Position numbers and translations under genes: made by a program | The notes under the pieces: generated by a model | Told to the model about the DNA's origin: nothing | The model's database searches: none | What the model saw: only the letters and a program-made list of their open reading frames with translations | DNA from: Bacteroidales bacterium | GTDB taxonomy: Bacteria; Bacteroidota; Bacteroidia; Bacteroidales; Marinilabiliaceae | Direction: 5' to 3' | Assembly (NCBI GenBank): GCA_022361295.1 | Contig: JAKSBD010000153.1 | Span: forward strand, 1-42,779 | Length of the DNA: 42,779 nt | Shown: positions 18,842-28,330 of the stretch, in pieces | Layout of the letters: each line of letters starts with the position of its first letter | How positions within the stretch are numbered: position 1 is the stretch's first letter

Positions 18842-20365
18842 ATGGGATTTAACTGGAAGAAATTACAAAATGGTTCTGACATACGTGGCGTTGCCTTGAC
18901 TGGTGTTGCTGGTCAGGAAGTTAATCTTGACGCTAATGTTGTTACTAAGCTTGGCACTGCCTTTTTTCAATGGTTGTCAGAACGAAATACAGATAGCGAT
19001 TCAATAAAAATAGCTGTTGGTATGGATTCGCGCTTGTCAGGCCCTGATTTAAAAGCTGCATTTATTGATTCATTGGTCAATGCGGGTGCTGAGGTGATGG
19101 ATTGTGGAATGGCTTCAACACCAGCTATGTTTATGACCACTGTAACAGAACCTTTCAATGCAGATGGAGGGGTAATGCTTACAGCTAGTCACCTGCCTTT
19201 TAACCGTAATGGTTTAAAGTTTTTTACACCTCAGGGTGGATTAGAGAAGCAAGATATTACAGCTATTCTTGATATTGCAGAATCATTACCTGAAAAAACA
19301 GAAAAGAAAGAAGGTTCGGTTAATAAGGTTGAGTTTATCGATATATACTCTAACATTTTAGTTGAGAAAATAAGAAAAGAAGTCAACTCAAAAAATAATT
19401 ACGAACAACCATTAACAGGCTTTAAAATGACGGTTGACGCCGGAAATGGCGCAGGCGGTTTTTATGCCAGTAAGGTACTTGAAGTATTAGGTGCTGATGT
19501 AAGCAGCAGCCAGTTTCTGGATCCGGATGGAAAATTCCCAAATCATGTTCCAAACCCGGAAGATACGATGGCTATGAAATCTATTTGTGATGCTGTAAAA
19601 AATAACAAAACTGATTTGGGTATTATCTTCGATACTGATGTTGACCGCGCTGCTATTGTAGATGAAAATGGCCAGCCTATTAACAGAAATGAGTTGGTAG
19701 CCCTTTCTGCCGCTATCGTTAACGAGGAGCACCCTGGCTCAACTGTGGTTACCGATTCAATCACTTCCGATGGTTTAGCATGGTTCATCAGTGATGTTCT
19801 TAAAGGTAAGCACCACCGATTTAAACGTGGTTATAAGAATGTTATAAATGAAGCAATTCGTTTAAATGAAACAGGAGAAGAATCATGGCTGGCAATTGAA
19901 ACATCGGGCCATGCAGCTTTAAAAGAGAACTATTTCTTAGATGACGGAGCCTATCTTGTCACCAAATGTGTCATCAAAATGGCGCAATTAAAACAAGAAG
20001 GTAAATCTTTAACTTCACTTATTGAAAAAATGCCTGCTCCGGCTGAAAGTAAAGAGTTCCGAATTAATATCAACACAGACGATTTCAAAGCTTATGGTGA
20101 AAAAGTAATAAGCGAGTTGGGTCATTTGGCAGCTGCTAAGAATGGCTGGGAGTTAGTACCCAATAATTACGAAGGTGTAAGGGTAAGCATTAACAATAAT
20201 GGCACCAAGGGTTGGTTCCTGCTGCGTTTATCCTTACACGACCCTGTTATTCCGCTCAATATTGAATCGGATAACGAAGGAGGCGTTGAAACAATAGCTA
20301 AAGAACTGGTTTCATTTTTTGAAAACTTTGAACAATTAGACTTAAAATCATTAATAAACAGATAA
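18842..20365 (+). CDS. Phosphomannomutase/phosphoglucomutase family protein
   Basis: 507 aa; GSDIRGVA, VMLTASHLPFNRNGLKFF, VDAGNGAGGFYA, IIFDTDVDRAAIVDENG. Confidence 0.95.
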   Translation: MGFNWKKLQNGSDIRGVALTGVAGQEVNLDANVVTKLGTAFFQWLSERNTDSDSIKIAVGMDSRLSGPDLKAAFIDSLVNAGAEVMDCGMASTPAMFMTTVTEPFNADGGVMLTASHLPFNRNGLKFFTPQGGLEKQDITAILDIAESLPEKTEKKEGSVNKVEFIDIYSNILVEKIRKEVNSKNNYEQPLTGFKMTVDAGNGAGGFYASKVLEVLGADVSSSQFLDPDGKFPNHVPNPEDTMAMKSICDAVKNNKTDLGIIFDTDVDRAAIVDENGQPINRNELVALSAAIVNEEHPGSTVVTDSITSDGLAWFISDVLKGKHHRFKRGYKNVINEAIRLNETGEESWLAIETSGHAALKENYFLDDGAYLVTKCVIKMAQLKQEGKSLTSLIEKMPAPAESKEFRININTDDFKAYGEKVISELGHLAAAKNGWELVPNNYEGVRVSINNNGTKGWFLLRLSLHDPVIPLNIESDNEGGVETIAKELVSFFENFEQLDLKSLINR

Positions 20366-20366
20366 G

Positions 20367-20909
20367 ATGAGATTATTAAAGGAGAATGTAATTGGTGTTG
20401 TTGTTGACATTCAGGAAAGATTATTTCCACACATCAATGAAAACGAAAAACTTGAAAATAATACCAAAATATTAATTCAGGGATTAAAAGCTCTTGATGT
20501 TCCTTTTTTAGTAACTGAGCAATACAAAAAAGGTCTTGGTGATACTGTTGCCGGTATCGAAGATTTAGTTAAAGAGGATCCGCATTTCGAAAAAATGGCT
20601 TTTAGCTGCTGCGATGATCCGGCATTTATGGAAGCTTTGGAAACCAGCACTAAACGGGTTGTTATTTTAGCAGGTATGGAAACACATATTTGCATGCTTC
20701 AAACTGCTGTTGATTTAATGGACAGAGGTTTTACACCTGTTATCGTCGAAAACTGTGTAAGCTCTCGTACGGAAGAAAACAAGCGTATTGCCATGGAACG
20801 CTTCCGTAAAGAAGGTGTAATAATCACCAGCTATGAATCAATTCTTTTCGAACTATGCCGTATTGCTGGCTCAGATGCATTTAAAACCATCAGTAAGTTG
20901 GTTAAGTAA
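20367..20909 (+). CDS. Isochorismatase-family cysteine hydrolase
   Basis: 180 aa; VVVDIQERLFPHI, FLVTEQYKKGLG, VVILAGMETHICMLQTAVDLMDRGF. Confidence 0.93.
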   Translation: MRLLKENVIGVVVDIQERLFPHINENEKLENNTKILIQGLKALDVPFLVTEQYKKGLGDTVAGIEDLVKEDPHFEKMAFSCCDDPAFMEALETSTKRVVILAGMETHICMLQTAVDLMDRGFTPVIVENCVSSRTEENKRIAMERFRKEGVIITSYESILFELCRIAGSDAFKTISKLVK

Positions 20910-20929
20910 CTGAAAATACATATTTTGCA

Positions 20930-20960
20930 AGCCACCTTTACCTTAAAGGTGGCTTTTTTA
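20930..20960 (+). terminator. Rho-independent terminator
   Basis: agccaccttta-cct-taaaggtggcttttttatt. Confidence 0.9.
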
Positions 20961-20979
20961 TTGGGATATAGGAAGAGAA

Positions 20980-21942
20980 GTGAGTATGAGAAGAATTTTT
21001 GGGATTGGAGAAACCGTTCTGGACATCATTTTTAAAAATCATCAACCAATTGCAGCTAAAGCCGGAGGAAGTGCACTAAACACCCTGGTTTCTTTAGCTC
21101 GGGTAGATGTACCGGTTAATTTTATCACTGAAATAGGCAGAGATAAAGTGGGTGAAAACATTATGAAGTTTTTGGCCGATAACAAATTGACAACCGATTA
21201 TATTTGTCGGTTTACTGAAGGCAAATCAGCTCTGGCCCTGGCTTATCTTAATGAAAATAACGATGCTGAATATGAGTTTTTTAAAGAATACCCTAAACAA
21301 AGACTTGTTGGTGAAATTCCGCTCTTTAATGAAAACGACATTGTCATATTCGGCTCTTACTTTGGTTTGAATCCTGCTATTCGCCCACGCCTGCTTGAGT
21401 ATTTAAAAGTTGCAAAAGACAATGGTGCTTTAATCATATACGACCCCAACTTCAGGAAACATCATTTGAAAAACAGGGAAAAACTAATTCCGGTGATTGA
21501 AGAAAATTTTCAAATTGCTGATATAGTGCGAGGCAGTGATGAAGATTTTGAGAATATATTCAATTTAAGCAATCCAACGGAAGTGTATGCTAAAGTTGCT
21601 GCACATTGTAACAACCTGGTAATTACTGCGGGGGCCAAAGGTGTATATGTTTTTGGCAATGCGTATCATCACCACTTTAAAGTGCCCCTTATCAATCCGG
21701 TCAGCACCATTGGGGCTGGCGACAATTTTAATGCCGGCATTATTAAAGCGCTGCTTGACTTTAATATTCTCAAAGAAAATAACCAACTTAACTTAACATC
21801 AAAAGACTGGCTGCATGTAGCTGCTTATGCTATTGAGTTTTCATCAGAAGTATGTATGAGCATTGATAATTATGTTGACGTTCACTTTAAAAGCAGTTTT
21901 GCCTCTAAAGTTGAACGCCGAATTGCTTCTTCCAGTAATTAG
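20980..21942 (+). CDS. PfkB-family carbohydrate kinase
   Basis: 320 aa; KAGGSALNTLVSLARVDVPVNFITEIGRDKVGENI, IYDPNFRKHHL, STIGAGDNFNAGII. Confidence 0.94.
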   Translation: MSMRRIFGIGETVLDIIFKNHQPIAAKAGGSALNTLVSLARVDVPVNFITEIGRDKVGENIMKFLADNKLTTDYICRFTEGKSALALAYLNENNDAEYEFFKEYPKQRLVGEIPLFNENDIVIFGSYFGLNPAIRPRLLEYLKVAKDNGALIIYDPNFRKHHLKNREKLIPVIEENFQIADIVRGSDEDFENIFNLSNPTEVYAKVAAHCNNLVITAGAKGVYVFGNAYHHHFKVPLINPVSTIGAGDNFNAGIIKALLDFNILKENNQLNLTSKDWLHVAAYAIEFSSEVCMSIDNYVDVHFKSSFASKVERRIASSSN

Positions 21943-21945
21943 ATT

Positions 21946-22953
21946 CTACTCATAAATCTGCTCGTAGGTATAAAACTTTGTTTCCTTGATTAAAACCTGA
22001 TCAATATTATCTCTGGTAACGGCTATTGATGGCACCCTCAGAGTAGGCACCTCTATCTGGCCATTATTGGTAGTTCCGCTAATAAAATCATTGATCTTTT
22101 TATCATTGGCAACCAGTAAAAGCATAACTTCTGCCGCTTGACTGGCCGATTCTTTTAACGGGTGGAAAGCTGTCATTTGTTGCTTACCTGCTACAATATT
22201 CTTAACCCCGTTAATAGTAGCATCTTGCCCTGATATATAAACCGGCTTATCCACCTGGTGTTTTTCAAGCACCTCAATACAGCCGTTTGCAATGCCATCA
22301 AAACCAGCAAATATTATATCAGGCACCTCTCCTGATAATGATATGTATTGCTCCAGCTCATAGGCTGCATTAACGCCGCTCCATTCCTCAATATAGGTAT
22401 CATACTTTAACTCTATATTACCTGATTCAATATGAGGCTTTAAGTTCTCATGAATGGCGGTCGCGAGTCCAATAGCATTCCTGTCGTATTTATCACCACC
22501 AAGTATAACAGCATGACCCGATGGCTTAACTTTTATTATTTCTTCTACCATCATTTTACCCAATTGAAAATTATCGCCCGAAACAAAAAAGTCCAGTTCA
22601 CAGTTTTTTATCAGTCGATTATAAGCCATTACTTTAACGCCACGCTCCTGCCCTTCTCTTACAATGGCGGCTGCAGTATTGGCATTAACGGCAATAATTG
22701 CCAAACCGTCAATTCCTTTATCAAACATCTCCAGGGCTTTTTGGTATTGAATAGCCTCATCACCATTACAATGTTCTACAAACACTGTAGCCCCTTCCTT
22801 TTTAGCAAACTCCTTAAAAAATTCAGCTTCCTTATTATATCGTGCAGTTTCCGATGTCGAATAAAGAAAGCCTAATTTTACAGACTTATCAGACTGGCAG
22901 GCATTAATTAAAACAACAAGAGAAATAATTGTAAAATATTTAATGTTGCGCAT
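21946..22953 (-). CDS. Sugar-binding periplasmic-binding lipoprotein (XylF-like)
   Basis: 335 aa; lipobox VLINAC; KALEMFDKGIDGLAIIAVNANTAAAIVREGQERGVKVMAYNRLIKNCELDFFVSGDNFQLGKMM, YISGQDATINGVKNIVAGKQQMTAF. Confidence 0.93.
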   Translation of the reverse strand: MRNIKYFTIISLVVLINACQSDKSVKLGFLYSTSETARYNKEAEFFKEFAKKEGATVFVEHCNGDEAIQYQKALEMFDKGIDGLAIIAVNANTAAAIVREGQERGVKVMAYNRLIKNCELDFFVSGDNFQLGKMMVEEIIKVKPSGHAVILGGDKYDRNAIGLATAIHENLKPHIESGNIELKYDTYIEEWSGVNAAYELEQYISLSGEVPDIIFAGFDGIANGCIEVLEKHQVDKPVYISGQDATINGVKNIVAGKQQMTAFHPLKESASQAAEVMLLLVANDKKINDFISGTTNNGQIEVPTLRVPSIAVTRDNIDQVLIKETKFYTYEQIYE

Positions 22954-23079
22954 ATTTAAATTGATTTTAAATGACAGGTTTCAGCGCTAAAATTAATATT
23001 TTATGTCAATAATATTTTTAAAACATGATTTTTTTCACATATTTCGTAACGTATTTGCAACTAAAAACAACCAACGAGT

Positions 23080-24846
23080 ATGAAGTGGAAAGATCTTAAG
23101 ATTCGCTCCAAAATAGGGAGCGGCTTTGCTCTTATTATGTCGGTAATTATAATAATTGGCATTGTATTGTTCGTTAACCTACTGAGTATCAATAAGGGGA
23201 TAAAAGAACTAACCAGCACCTATATACCCATTGTAAGAGAAGCAGGTAAACTAGACCGTTATTGGCATGAAACACGTGAATTTGCCCGTTCTTACGATTT
23301 CACAGGAAAGATTTACTACAAAAACAGAGCAGAAAAGAGTTTTGATAAAATGGCCACTGCTCTTGGTGAAATCAAGCAGATTCTCAATAACGATTTAGTG
23401 ATGATGACGGAAGCTGGTGTTGATATGACGTTACTGATTAATCAGGTTGACCAGTATCAAAAAACCACATCGAAATATTACTCTTTGTTTGTTGAATCGA
23501 GCAACAATAAAAACGATTACCTGAATGCCCTTGAACAACTTAGTGTTTTAAATACCTACAATTCTAATCAGGCCGGCGAAGCTTTTTCAGAGCTAATCAC
23601 TAGTTTATATGCTAATGATGCAAAACTTGACTATAGCAATATAGATCAGACCATTGCAATTTATCAAGAGGTCAGGAACAGTTTAAGTAACAGAAACTTC
23701 AACTCAAACGAAAGTCAATTAGTTGACCAGGCACTTAACTCAATAGGCAATTACTTAGGCTCCTTACGGCAGCTTAAAACTGAAGAGCTTAAACAGTTTG
23801 AACTGGCCAAGAGTATTATGTGGGAAGTTGGAGCAACGGCGGACGTTGGACTGGACATGATGATGAAGATGGGAGACAAAAGTGAGCAGATAATTACCAT
23901 GCAGCGCCATATATTAACCTATTCATTGATCGCTATATTTATTTTGTGGTTTAGCCTTGTATTTTTCCTTTCAAAAGCGATTGCCAAACCTGTTGAGCAA
24001 AGTATTGAGCAAGCTCAGCGATTGGCAAAGGGTGATTTATCTGTGCAGTTTATCGCTGATCGAAACGATGAAGTCGGCAAGCTATCGAACGCACTCAACA
24101 CCATGGTTGCCAACCTCAAAAGCATGGTTGAACAAATTACTACCAGTGCCAGTGAAATAGTTAGTGCCAGCACTCAGCTGTCAAATGGGGCCAATGAATT
24201 GTCTGATGGGGCAACACAGCAAGCCTCATCAGCAGAAGAGGTTTCTTCATCTATGGAAGAGATGTTTGCCAACATTCAGCAAAATACAGATAACTCAAGA
24301 ACAACAGAGCAAATTGCCAACCAGGCTTCCAAAGGTATTTTCGATAGCAATAAGGCATCAAAAATAGCAAGTGATAATATTGAAGAGATTGCAGAGAAAA
24401 TTAACATCATCAGTGACATTGCCATGCAAACCAATATTCTTTCTCTTAACGCGGCTGTTGAAGCTGCCCGTGCAGGTCAGGAAGGAAGAGGGTTTGCCGT
24501 AGTTGCTGCCGAAGTTAGAAAATTAGCTGAACGAAGTCAGCAGGCAGCCAATGAGATCACATCTGCCTCACTGGAAACAAAAGATTCATCGCGCATTGCA
24601 CGTGACAAACTGGATACCATTACTCCTGAAATTGAAAAAACAGCGCAGCTCGTTAAAGAAATTTCAACGGCCTCAATGGAACAGTTAAGTGGTGTTGAAC
24701 AAATTAACAGTGCACTACAGCAACTCAACCAGATCACCCAGCGTAATGCAGCCAGCGCCGATGCCATTAACAATGCGGCACATTCCCTTGAACAATTGTC
24801 GCTTCAACTTGAAGAAGCGGTTAAGTTATTTGACAATAAGGAATAG
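23080..24846 (+). CDS. Methyl-accepting chemotaxis protein
   Basis: 588 aa; two TMs around a helical sensor domain, HAMP, hairpin [50 protein letters not shown]. Confidence 0.97.
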   Translation: MKWKDLKIRSKIGSGFALIMSVIIIIGIVLFVNLLSINKGIKELTSTYIPIVREAGKLDRYWHETREFARSYDFTGKIYYKNRAEKSFDKMATALGEIKQILNNDLVMMTEAGVDMTLLINQVDQYQKTTSKYYSLFVESSNNKNDYLNALEQLSVLNTYNSNQAGEAFSELITSLYANDAKLDYSNIDQTIAIYQEVRNSLSNRNFNSNESQLVDQALNSIGNYLGSLRQLKTEELKQFELAKSIMWEVGATADVGLDMMMKMGDKSEQIITMQRHILTYSLIAIFILWFSLVFFLSKAIAKPVEQSIEQAQRLAKGDLSVQFIADRNDEVGKLSNALNTMVANLKSMVEQITTSASEIVSASTQLSNGANELSDGATQQASSAEEVSSSMEEMFANIQQNTDNSRTTEQIANQASKGIFDSNKASKIASDNIEEIAEKINIISDIAMQTNILSLNAAVEAARAGQEGRGFAVVAAEVRKLAERSQQAANEITSASLETKDSSRIARDKLDTITPEIEKTAQLVKEISTASMEQLSGVEQINSALQQLNQITQRNAASADAINNAAHSLEQLSLQLEEAVKLFDNKE

Positions 24847-24873
24847 ACATAAATTTAAATAGAATCTAGAAAT

Positions 24874-24915
24874 AACCGATGCCTGATCTTAATGATCTCG
24901 CATCGGTTTTTTTAT
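24874..24915 (+). terminator. Rho-independent terminator after the chemoreceptor gene
   Basis: aaccgatgc ... gcatcggtttttttat. Confidence 0.8.
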
Positions 24916-25053
24916 AACAAATATATTAACCTGAATACAACATAAAATTTCGACCTCAGGTCATTAAAATTTTACAGACTAAACATTGACATAAAACAAT
25001 TCTTTCGGATCAATGTTGCTATTGGTAAGTACCATTAGAGAAGAGTTATAATT

Positions 25054-26340
25054 ATGAAGATATTAAGTTACAACGTAAAGAATTTCAGACAAATTGAATA
25101 CATGAAAATGCTTCCGGAAAGCGTGAAGCGGGAAATTGAAATTGTATCAAAAGTTTTGCCATTCAAAGCCAATAACTATGTTGTGGATTACCTGATAGAC
25201 TGGGCCAATTATGAGACTGACCCATGCTACATCCTGACATTCCCAAATAAACACATGTTAAGGCCCGATGATTATGACAAAATAAAATGGGCTGTTGAAA
25301 ATGGGAAAACAGAAAAAGAAGTCACAGCGATTTCCAATGGAATACGCTTAGGCCTTAATCCACACCCGGCTCAACAGCAATCAAATATACCATCATTGAA
25401 TGGTACGCCTTTGCCTGGTGTACAGCATAAGTATCGCGACATTGCTTTGTTTTTTCCAACACAAGGCCAAACCTGCCATGCTAATTGTACTTTTTGCTTT
25501 CGCTGGCCTCAATTTGTTAAAGACCTTGACCTGCAGTTTTCAATGAAGGAAATTGACCAGGTATGCCAGTATTTTAAACAACATGAGCATTTGCACGAGC
25601 TTTTATTTACCGGTGGAGATCCTATGATTATGAGCCCACGCACAATAAGTAAGTACATCGATACAATCTTTAATGCTGATATTAAAAACCTGCGCACCAT
25701 TCGCTTTGGAACAAAATCCTTAACCTGGTGGCCTTTTGTTTTCTTACCCCAATACAACGAAGAAGCTCAGGAAATGCTTGATTTGTTTAAGCGCATCGTT
25801 GACAATGGCATTCACCTGTCAATAATGGCACATTTTAACCACTATCAGGAAATGTCAAACAGTGCGGTTGCTGAGGCCATTGATAATATTCGCGCTACAG
25901 GTGCCGAAATAAGAACGCAATCACCACTTTTGAACAATATTAATGCATCGGCTGAAGTATGGTCAACTATGTGGGAACAACAAGTAAACATGGGAATGGT
26001 GCCATATTATATGTTTATCGAACGTGAAACAGGACCATATGAGTATTTCCAGGTTCCACTGGCCAAAGCATACAACATTTATACCGATGCTATTCGAACG
26101 ACTTCGAGCCTGGCCAAAACTGTTACCGGACCATCCATGTCGGCTGCTATGGGTAAAGCACAGGTTATGGGCATAATTGAAAATCCTTTAAACGGAGAAA
26201 AGTATTTCCAGATTCAATACATCCGCCATCGTGATTACAAAGAATCGTACAAACCATTTCTAATGCATTACGATGAGAATGCTACCTGGATCGATCAACT
26301 TAAACCGGTTGAACCGATAAACGTTAAGCAAACGGTTTAA
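25054..26340 (+). CDS. KamA (lysine 2,3-aminomutase)-like radical SAM protein
   Basis: 428 aa; CHANCTFCFRW (CxxxCxxC), HELLFTGGDPMIMS, VTGPSMSAAMGKAQVMG. Confidence 0.88.
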   Translation: MKILSYNVKNFRQIEYMKMLPESVKREIEIVSKVLPFKANNYVVDYLIDWANYETDPCYILTFPNKHMLRPDDYDKIKWAVENGKTEKEVTAISNGIRLGLNPHPAQQQSNIPSLNGTPLPGVQHKYRDIALFFPTQGQTCHANCTFCFRWPQFVKDLDLQFSMKEIDQVCQYFKQHEHLHELLFTGGDPMIMSPRTISKYIDTIFNADIKNLRTIRFGTKSLTWWPFVFLPQYNEEAQEMLDLFKRIVDNGIHLSIMAHFNHYQEMSNSAVAEAIDNIRATGAEIRTQSPLLNNINASAEVWSTMWEQQVNMGMVPYYMFIERETGPYEYFQVPLAKAYNIYTDAIRTTSSLAKTVTGPSMSAAMGKAQVMGIIENPLNGEKYFQIQYIRHRDYKESYKPFLMHYDENATWIDQLKPVEPINVKQTV

Positions 26341-26380
26341 ATCAGAGCCTGAGTTTGTCATTAAAATCAGAACTCAAGCC

Positions 26381-26428
26381 AATTAAAAGAATAAGCCCCG
26401 ATAATTATCGGGGCTTATTCTTTTAATT
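26381..26428. terminator. 48-bp perfect palindrome, bidirectional terminator between convergent genes
   Basis: aattaaaagaataagccccgataa directly followed by its exact reverse complement. Confidence 0.85.
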
Positions 26429-26500
26429 GTTTTTTGTATTTGAGCTTGCTTGTTTCTTATTGAAGTATAGCATTCCTGACAAGCAATATGAAATTAGTGA

Positions 26501-28129
26501 TCAATACACTTCTTCCTGGAATTGTTTATTTGCTTTTAACTCATCCAATTGCCTTTGTGCCTCCACAGAGCTAACACTTTTATACTTGCTCAAAATATTT
26601 ACAAAACTCTTTCGTACCGACGTCGCTAATTTATCTTTACTACCACATACATATACCACAGCTCCATTATCTATCCAGCTTAGCATATCTTCAGCCTTCT
26701 CTTCAATTATATGATTCACATATACCTTTTCAGCCTGGTCACGGGAAAAGGCGGTGTTTAATTCATGGAGCAGACCTTTATTTTTCAATTCCATAAATTC
26801 TTCCCGGTAAAGAAAATCCGATTGACTGTTTCGCTCTCCAAACAATAACCAGTTCTTTCCTTTTGCATTTCTTGCCAGGCGTTCCTGTAAAAATCCTCTG
26901 AAAGGCGCAATGCCAGTTCCGGCACCAATCATTATAATAGGTACATTATCATCTTCAGGCAATCTGAACTTCGATATCGTTTCCAGCGTAACAGGTACCA
27001 TATCCCCGACATCAAGACGATGCCAAAGAAAAGATGAACACACTCCGTTTCTCATTCTTTTTTCATCACTGTTCTCAATCACCTTTACGGTAATATCAGC
27101 CTGTTCGCCTACCTCACTTCTGCTTGAAGCCACCGAATACAGTCGTTGACTCAGCTTTCGAAGAACACCTAAAAACTCCTCAACACTGTAATTTCCCGGG
27201 AAATCACTCACCAGGTCGAGCACATCTTTTTCAACAGCATAAACCTCTAATTCACCAGGTTTATTAATCAGTTCATTTAAACCCTGATTTTGTGCTATAT
27301 CCGCATACTTCTGTATAACAAGCGGGGTAATTAATGTGAGCTCATAATCATGAATCAGTACCTCCTTTAGTAAGCGGGTATTGTCCTTTTCAATAACAGG
27401 ATAAGCCTTATCAAAATTGAGCGTACGTAATAGCTCATCTACATAAGTACGGGAATTGGTTCCGTAAACACCAATGGCATCACCTGGTATATAGTCAATC
27501 CCTGAATTTTTGAGTGATAAGCTTACGTGAAGTACCTTTTTACTACTGTCGTCTGTCGTCAAAAGACGCTTTTCAAGCAATTCAGCCTTATATGCCGAAT
27601 GGGTATCACCATCCAGCTTCAAATCAAAAGTAAAGCCATCTTTTTCAGGCTCATTAAGTACTGGCAATATGTCTTTCAACACATCAAACACATCAAGTAC
27701 CCATTGCTTTGCCGTCTCTTCAAAGTCAATATCGCACTTAACAGGTTCCATTACAGCAGAAGCACCCAAATCCCTCAATCTGTTATGAATATCCTCTCCT
27801 GTTTGACAATAATATCTGTAACTGCTATCTCCTAAGCCCAGCACAGCAAACTTTGCGTGCTGTCTTTTGATAGCATCACTGTGTAGAAATTCATAAAATC
27901 CTTCGGCTTGTACAGGCGGCTCCCCTTCACCATGTGTACTTACAATCACAAGCAAATTCTCCATTTTCTCAATTTCCTGAAAGTCCATTTCAGGCATTGC
28001 AAGTAATACTGACTGATAGCCTATACTCCTGGCATACTCATCGGCAAGAACAGCCACTGCTTTTGCATTTCCTGTTCGACTGCCATAGATAATGTGTAGT
28101 GTATCTTTATATTGACTCATTTTAACCAC
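26501..28129 (-). CDS. Diflavin reductase (sulfite reductase flavoprotein alpha-component-like)
   Basis: 542 aa; flavodoxin domain IIYGSRTGNAKAVA, STHGEGEPP, RLYSVASSRSE, MIGAGTGIAPFRGFLQER, LFGERNSQSDFLYREE, YVCGSKDKLA. Confidence 0.93.
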   Translation of the reverse strand: MVKMSQYKDTLHIIYGSRTGNAKAVAVLADEYARSIGYQSVLLAMPEMDFQEIEKMENLLVIVSTHGEGEPPVQAEGFYEFLHSDAIKRQHAKFAVLGLGDSSYRYYCQTGEDIHNRLRDLGASAVMEPVKCDIDFEETAKQWVLDVFDVLKDILPVLNEPEKDGFTFDLKLDGDTHSAYKAELLEKRLLTTDDSSKKVLHVSLSLKNSGIDYIPGDAIGVYGTNSRTYVDELLRTLNFDKAYPVIEKDNTRLLKEVLIHDYELTLITPLVIQKYADIAQNQGLNELINKPGELEVYAVEKDVLDLVSDFPGNYSVEEFLGVLRKLSQRLYSVASSRSEVGEQADITVKVIENSDEKRMRNGVCSSFLWHRLDVGDMVPVTLETISKFRLPEDDNVPIIMIGAGTGIAPFRGFLQERLARNAKGKNWLLFGERNSQSDFLYREEFMELKNKGLLHELNTAFSRDQAEKVYVNHIIEEKAEDMLSWIDNGAVVYVCGSKDKLATSVRKSFVNILSKYKSVSSVEAQRQLDELKANKQFQEEVY

Positions 28130-28294
28130 TTTTTTTGACTACAAAAGGAATTAAAAGAAGAATTGTTCAGTATCCTTTCAATTAATCCGTGAATAAATCC
28201 GGTAAGGAGTGTAATCAAACACCTACCACATCTAAGGAGTCAATTTCCCCGCTCCGGAGCCCATTTTACCGGGCTGGAGTGTATTATACCATTT

Positions 28295-28322
28295 ATCTCT
28301 TATCATTAATCTCTAATCATTA
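28295..28322. repeat. 14-bp tandem duplication (13/14 identity)
   Basis: atctcttatcatta atctctaatcatta. Confidence 0.75.
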
Positions 28323-28330
28323 ACACCTTC

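Noticed and set aside
22450-22875. 141-aa plus-strand ORF
   Set aside because: Antisense shadow of the XylF-like gene.
28240-28285. GC-rich partial inverted repeat (ctccggagccc ... gggctggag)
   Set aside because: Bulged stem without a T-tract; could be a weak terminator or chance, not enough to call.
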